Shown here: positions 13,804 to 15,331 of the stretch, in pieces
How positions within the stretch are numbered: the first letter of the stretch is position 1
Layout of the letters: the number at the start of each line of letters is the position of its first letter
NCBI GenBank assembly: GCA_051746205.1
Contig: JBNJEU010000039.1
Location: 1-15,331 of the forward strand
DNA length: 15,331 bases
Direction of reading: 5' to 3'
Origin: Thiohalospira sp051746205
GTDB taxonomy: Bacteria; Pseudomonadota; Gammaproteobacteria; Thiohalospirales; Thiohalospiraceae
Notes under the pieces: model-generated
What the model was told of the DNA's origin: nothing
The model's database searches: none
What the model saw: the letters and a program-made list of their open reading frames with translations, nothing else
Program-made: the position numbers and the translations under genes

Positions 13804-13821
13804 GGGCGCCGTACGGCGCCC
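13804..13821 (+). terminator. Perfect 18-bp palindrome between the repeat lipoprotein and phoR
   Basis: GGGCGCC, GTAC, GGCGCCC: a seven-pair GC stem around a four-base loop that is itself palindromic, followed by only two T. It lies 47 bases after the lipoprotein stop and 26 before phoR. It could be a weak terminator or an RNA-processing stem that lowers read-through into phoR. The short T run leaves intrinsic termination uncertain, and a DNA-binding dyad is the alternative. Confidence 0.5.
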
Positions 13822-13847
13822 TTCGCGACTCTGGCGAGGTATACCGT

Positions 13848-15191
13848 ATGGCCCCCCCGAATCCGTGGCCCCGACTGCTGCGCATCAATGGATTTCTGAT
13901 CGGGGGTGCGGTCCTCCTCGGGTGGCTCACCGGCCATCTGCTCGTCACGGTGCTGGTTGTGGCCCTGGTGATGCTGGGCTGGAATCTTCGCAATCTGGCC
14001 CGGCTGGAACACTGGCTGCGGTTGGGGCGCAAGATGGAGCCTCCCGTTTCCCGGGGGATCTGGGGCGAGGTGTTCGACGGACTCTATCGTCGGCACAAAC
14101 GCCAACGAGAACGCTACAAGAAGCTGCGCAATCTGCTGCGCCGCTATCGGGAATCCGCCAAGGCGATGCCGGATGCCACCGTGGTCCTGAAACAGGACTA
14201 CCGGATCGAGTGGTGGAACGATGCCGCAAGTGTCCTTCTGGGAATGCGTTGGCCCGCCGACGAGGGGCAGCGCATCACCAACATCTACCGCCATCCCGAA
14301 TTCGTCCGGTTCGTGGACGAGAAGCAGTGGGAGTCCGGCGGTGTGACGCTGGACTCGCCGGTCAACGGGCGGGTCCGCCTGGAGATCCGGCTGGTCCCCT
14401 ATGGCCGCAAGCAGTATCTGATGCTGGCCCGGGACGTGACGCGTGTGGAACGGCTGGAAACCATGCGCCAGGATTTTGTCGCCAATGTTTCGCATGAATT
14501 GCGCACCCCGTTGACCGTCATCTACGGGGTCGCGGAATCCCTCGACGAGGCGGCGGAGGACTACCCGGAACTGCGCGGCTCCACCCGGCTCCTGGGTGAG
14601 CAGGTGGAGCGCATGAAGCTGCTGGTGGATGACCTGCTGCTGCTCTCGCGCTTGGAGACCCGCGAACGATCGGAGCTGTCCGAGGAATCGGTGGAGCTCC
14701 CGCGCATGCTGGAATCGGTGATCCGGGACGCCCGCGTGCTGTCGGGCGACGAGGGGCACGCGATCACCCTGCGGGTCGAGCCGGGCTGGATGCTGACGGG
14801 GGTGGCCGAGGAGCTGCGCAGTGCCTTCGCGAATCTGGTGACCAACGCCGTGAAGTATACCCCGCCGGGCGGGTCGATCCGGGTCGAATGGACGGTCGGG
14901 GACGATGGCGGGGTCTTTGCGGTGACCGACGATGGACCGGGGATCGCGCGCCACCACCTCGAACGGCTGACGGAGCGGTTCTACCGGGTCGATGAGGGGC
15001 GCAGCGCCGAGCGGGGCGGGACCGGTCTCGGTCTGGCCATCGTCAAGCACGTCATGCAGCGCAACGACGGTGAACTCCGGATCGACAGCACCCCGGGACG
15101 GGGCAGCACGTTCAGTTGCCATTTCCCGGCGGCACGGCTGGTCCCGGCGCCGGCCGGTGAGCGGCGGGACCCCGCTGTCATCGACGTGTAA
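13848..15191 (+). CDS. phoR: Phosphate regulon sensor histidine kinase PhoR
   Basis: 447 residues, slightly longer than E. coli PhoR (431). The order of domains is that of PhoR. Two membrane segments with almost no periplasmic loop lie at about 13-45, followed by a basic cytoplasmic linker (47-105) and a PAS domain (about 105-200, with MPDATVVLKQDYRIEWWN). Next come the HisKA domain with phospho-accepting His216 in FVANVSHELRTPL and the ATPase domain with the N box at NLVTNAVKYTP, DDGPGI (361-366) and GGTGLGL (390-396). It phosphorylates PhoB when phosphate is scarce and dephosphorylates it otherwise, probably through PstSCAB-PhoU. The start follows GAGG by eight bases. The lack of a sensor loop fits the known view that PhoR does not bind phosphate itself. 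The end of the gene carries the first half-site of the next PhoB box. Confidence 0.95.
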   Translation: MAPPNPWPRLLRINGFLIGGAVLLGWLTGHLLVTVLVVALVMLGWNLRNLARLEHWLRLGRKMEPPVSRGIWGEVFDGLYRRHKRQRERYKKLRNLLRRYRESAKAMPDATVVLKQDYRIEWWNDAASVLLGMRWPADEGQRITNIYRHPEFVRFVDEKQWESGGVTLDSPVNGRVRLEIRLVPYGRKQYLMLARDVTRVERLETMRQDFVANVSHELRTPLTVIYGVAESLDEAAEDYPELRGSTRLLGEQVERMKLLVDDLLLLSRLETRERSELSEESVELPRMLESVIRDARVLSGDEGHAITLRVEPGWMLTGVAEELRSAFANLVTNAVKYTPPGGSIRVEWTVGDDGGVFAVTDDGPGIARHHLERLTERFYRVDEGRSAERGGTGLGLAIVKHVMQRNDGELRIDSTPGRGSTFSCHFPAARLVPAPAGERRDPAVIDV

Positions 15192-15214
15192 CGCAATCAT
15201 CACGGAAGCGTAAG
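15175..15214 (+). promoter_or_regulatory. PhoB box of the putative pstS, beginning inside phoR
   Basis: Half-sites in 11-bp register start at 15175 (CTGTCAT, perfect), 15186 (GTGTAAC), 15197 (TCATCAC) and 15208 (GCGTAAG). The last three are weaker, but GTAA recurs at 15188 and 15210, exactly 22 bp apart. The first two units lie wholly or partly within the last codons and stop of phoR. A -10-like element follows after 10 bp. Confidence 0.7.
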
Positions 15215-15224
15215 CATCAGCCCC

Positions 15225-15230
15225 CACAAT
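15225..15230 (+). promoter_or_regulatory. -10 element of the putative pstS
   Basis: CACAAT (four of six to TATAAT) starts 10 bp after the last half-site, the same geometry as at phoB. It would give a leader of about 60 bases before the ATG at 15300. Confidence 0.45.
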
Positions 15231-15299
15231 CCTCGCCAAGGACTCACGAGGCGTTTGGTCCTTGTTGCCTTTACAACCCATGAAACGGAGCGTGTCACC

Positions 15300-15331
15300 A
15301 TGTTTCTGAAAAAGAGTCTTCTCGGTCTGGC
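15300..15331 (+). CDS. pstS: Start of an exported protein, probably the phosphate-binding protein PstS (cut by window edge)
   Basis: Only ten codons are visible: MFLKKSLLGL, the basic n-region and beginning of the hydrophobic core of a signal peptide. GGAG lies nine bases before the ATG. The PhoB box and -10 upstream, and the position directly after phoR, make the periplasmic phosphate-binding protein PstS of the PstSCAB transporter the most likely identity. The coding sequence itself cannot confirm this. Another PhoB-controlled exported protein, such as a phosphate porin (whose signal peptide would look the same), is possible. Confidence 0.5.
   Translation, partial: MFLKKSLLGL

Noticed and set aside
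13701..15281. Long open frame (526 codons) on the minus strand opposite phoR
   Set aside because: It is the antisense shadow of a clear histidine kinase, rich in Arg/Pro/His as expected of GC-rich reverse frames, with no domain signature.

Overview
The window is GC-rich, densely coding bacterial DNA, with 13 complete genes, a gene cut at each end, and no gene-free stretch longer than about 180 bases. The gene set (SpeA/SpeE polyamine genes, a PhoB/PhoR pair of gammaproteobacterial type, an ExeM/NucH-type nuclease, a DUF484-like GGDEF protein, a small periplasmic c-type cytochrome, an orphan molybdopterin oxidoreductase) suggests a gammaproteobacterium. Many products look mildly acidic, which would fit a Chromatiales/Ectothiorhodospiraceae-like, possibly halophilic organism. 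That placement is inference. I see no insertion sequence, phage gene, tRNA, rRNA or CRISPR array.

Layout. Bases 1-3620 carry the tail of a secreted nuclease, a molybdopterin oxidoreductase without partner subunits, and an UppP/BacA homologue with an unusual active-site motif, all on the + strand. Bases 3704-6992 carry a small cytochrome c (-), then spermidine synthase speE (-) and arginine decarboxylase speA (+), which diverge from a shared 117-bp gap. Bases 7118-9325 hold an unknown tail-anchored coiled-coil protein (+) whose stop codon overlaps that of a converging diguanylate cyclase (-), which itself overlaps a lipoprotein gene by 11 bp. Bases 9478-11997 hold a nucleotide-pyrophosphatase-like phosphodiesterase (+) converging on an ATP-grasp enzyme (-).

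Bases 11998-15331 are a phosphate-response island and the most interesting part: phoB, then a lipoprotein made of four tandem 53-residue repeats, then phoR, then the start of a secreted protein that is probably PstS. PhoB half-sites spaced exactly 11 bp apart occur upstream of phoB (2 clear units), upstream of the repeat lipoprotein (5 units, one a perfect CTGTCAT) and upstream of the putative pstS (4 units, the first a perfect CTGTCAT inside the end of phoR). In all three a -10-like hexamer lies 10 bp after the box. The lipoprotein is therefore predicted to be a strongly phosphate-starvation-induced envelope protein of unknown function that splits the usual phoB-phoR operon.

A second pattern is that speA and the ATP-grasp gene both have a -10 hexamer followed by exactly six bases and then ATG, with no usable ribosome binding site. 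This predicts leaderless transcripts.
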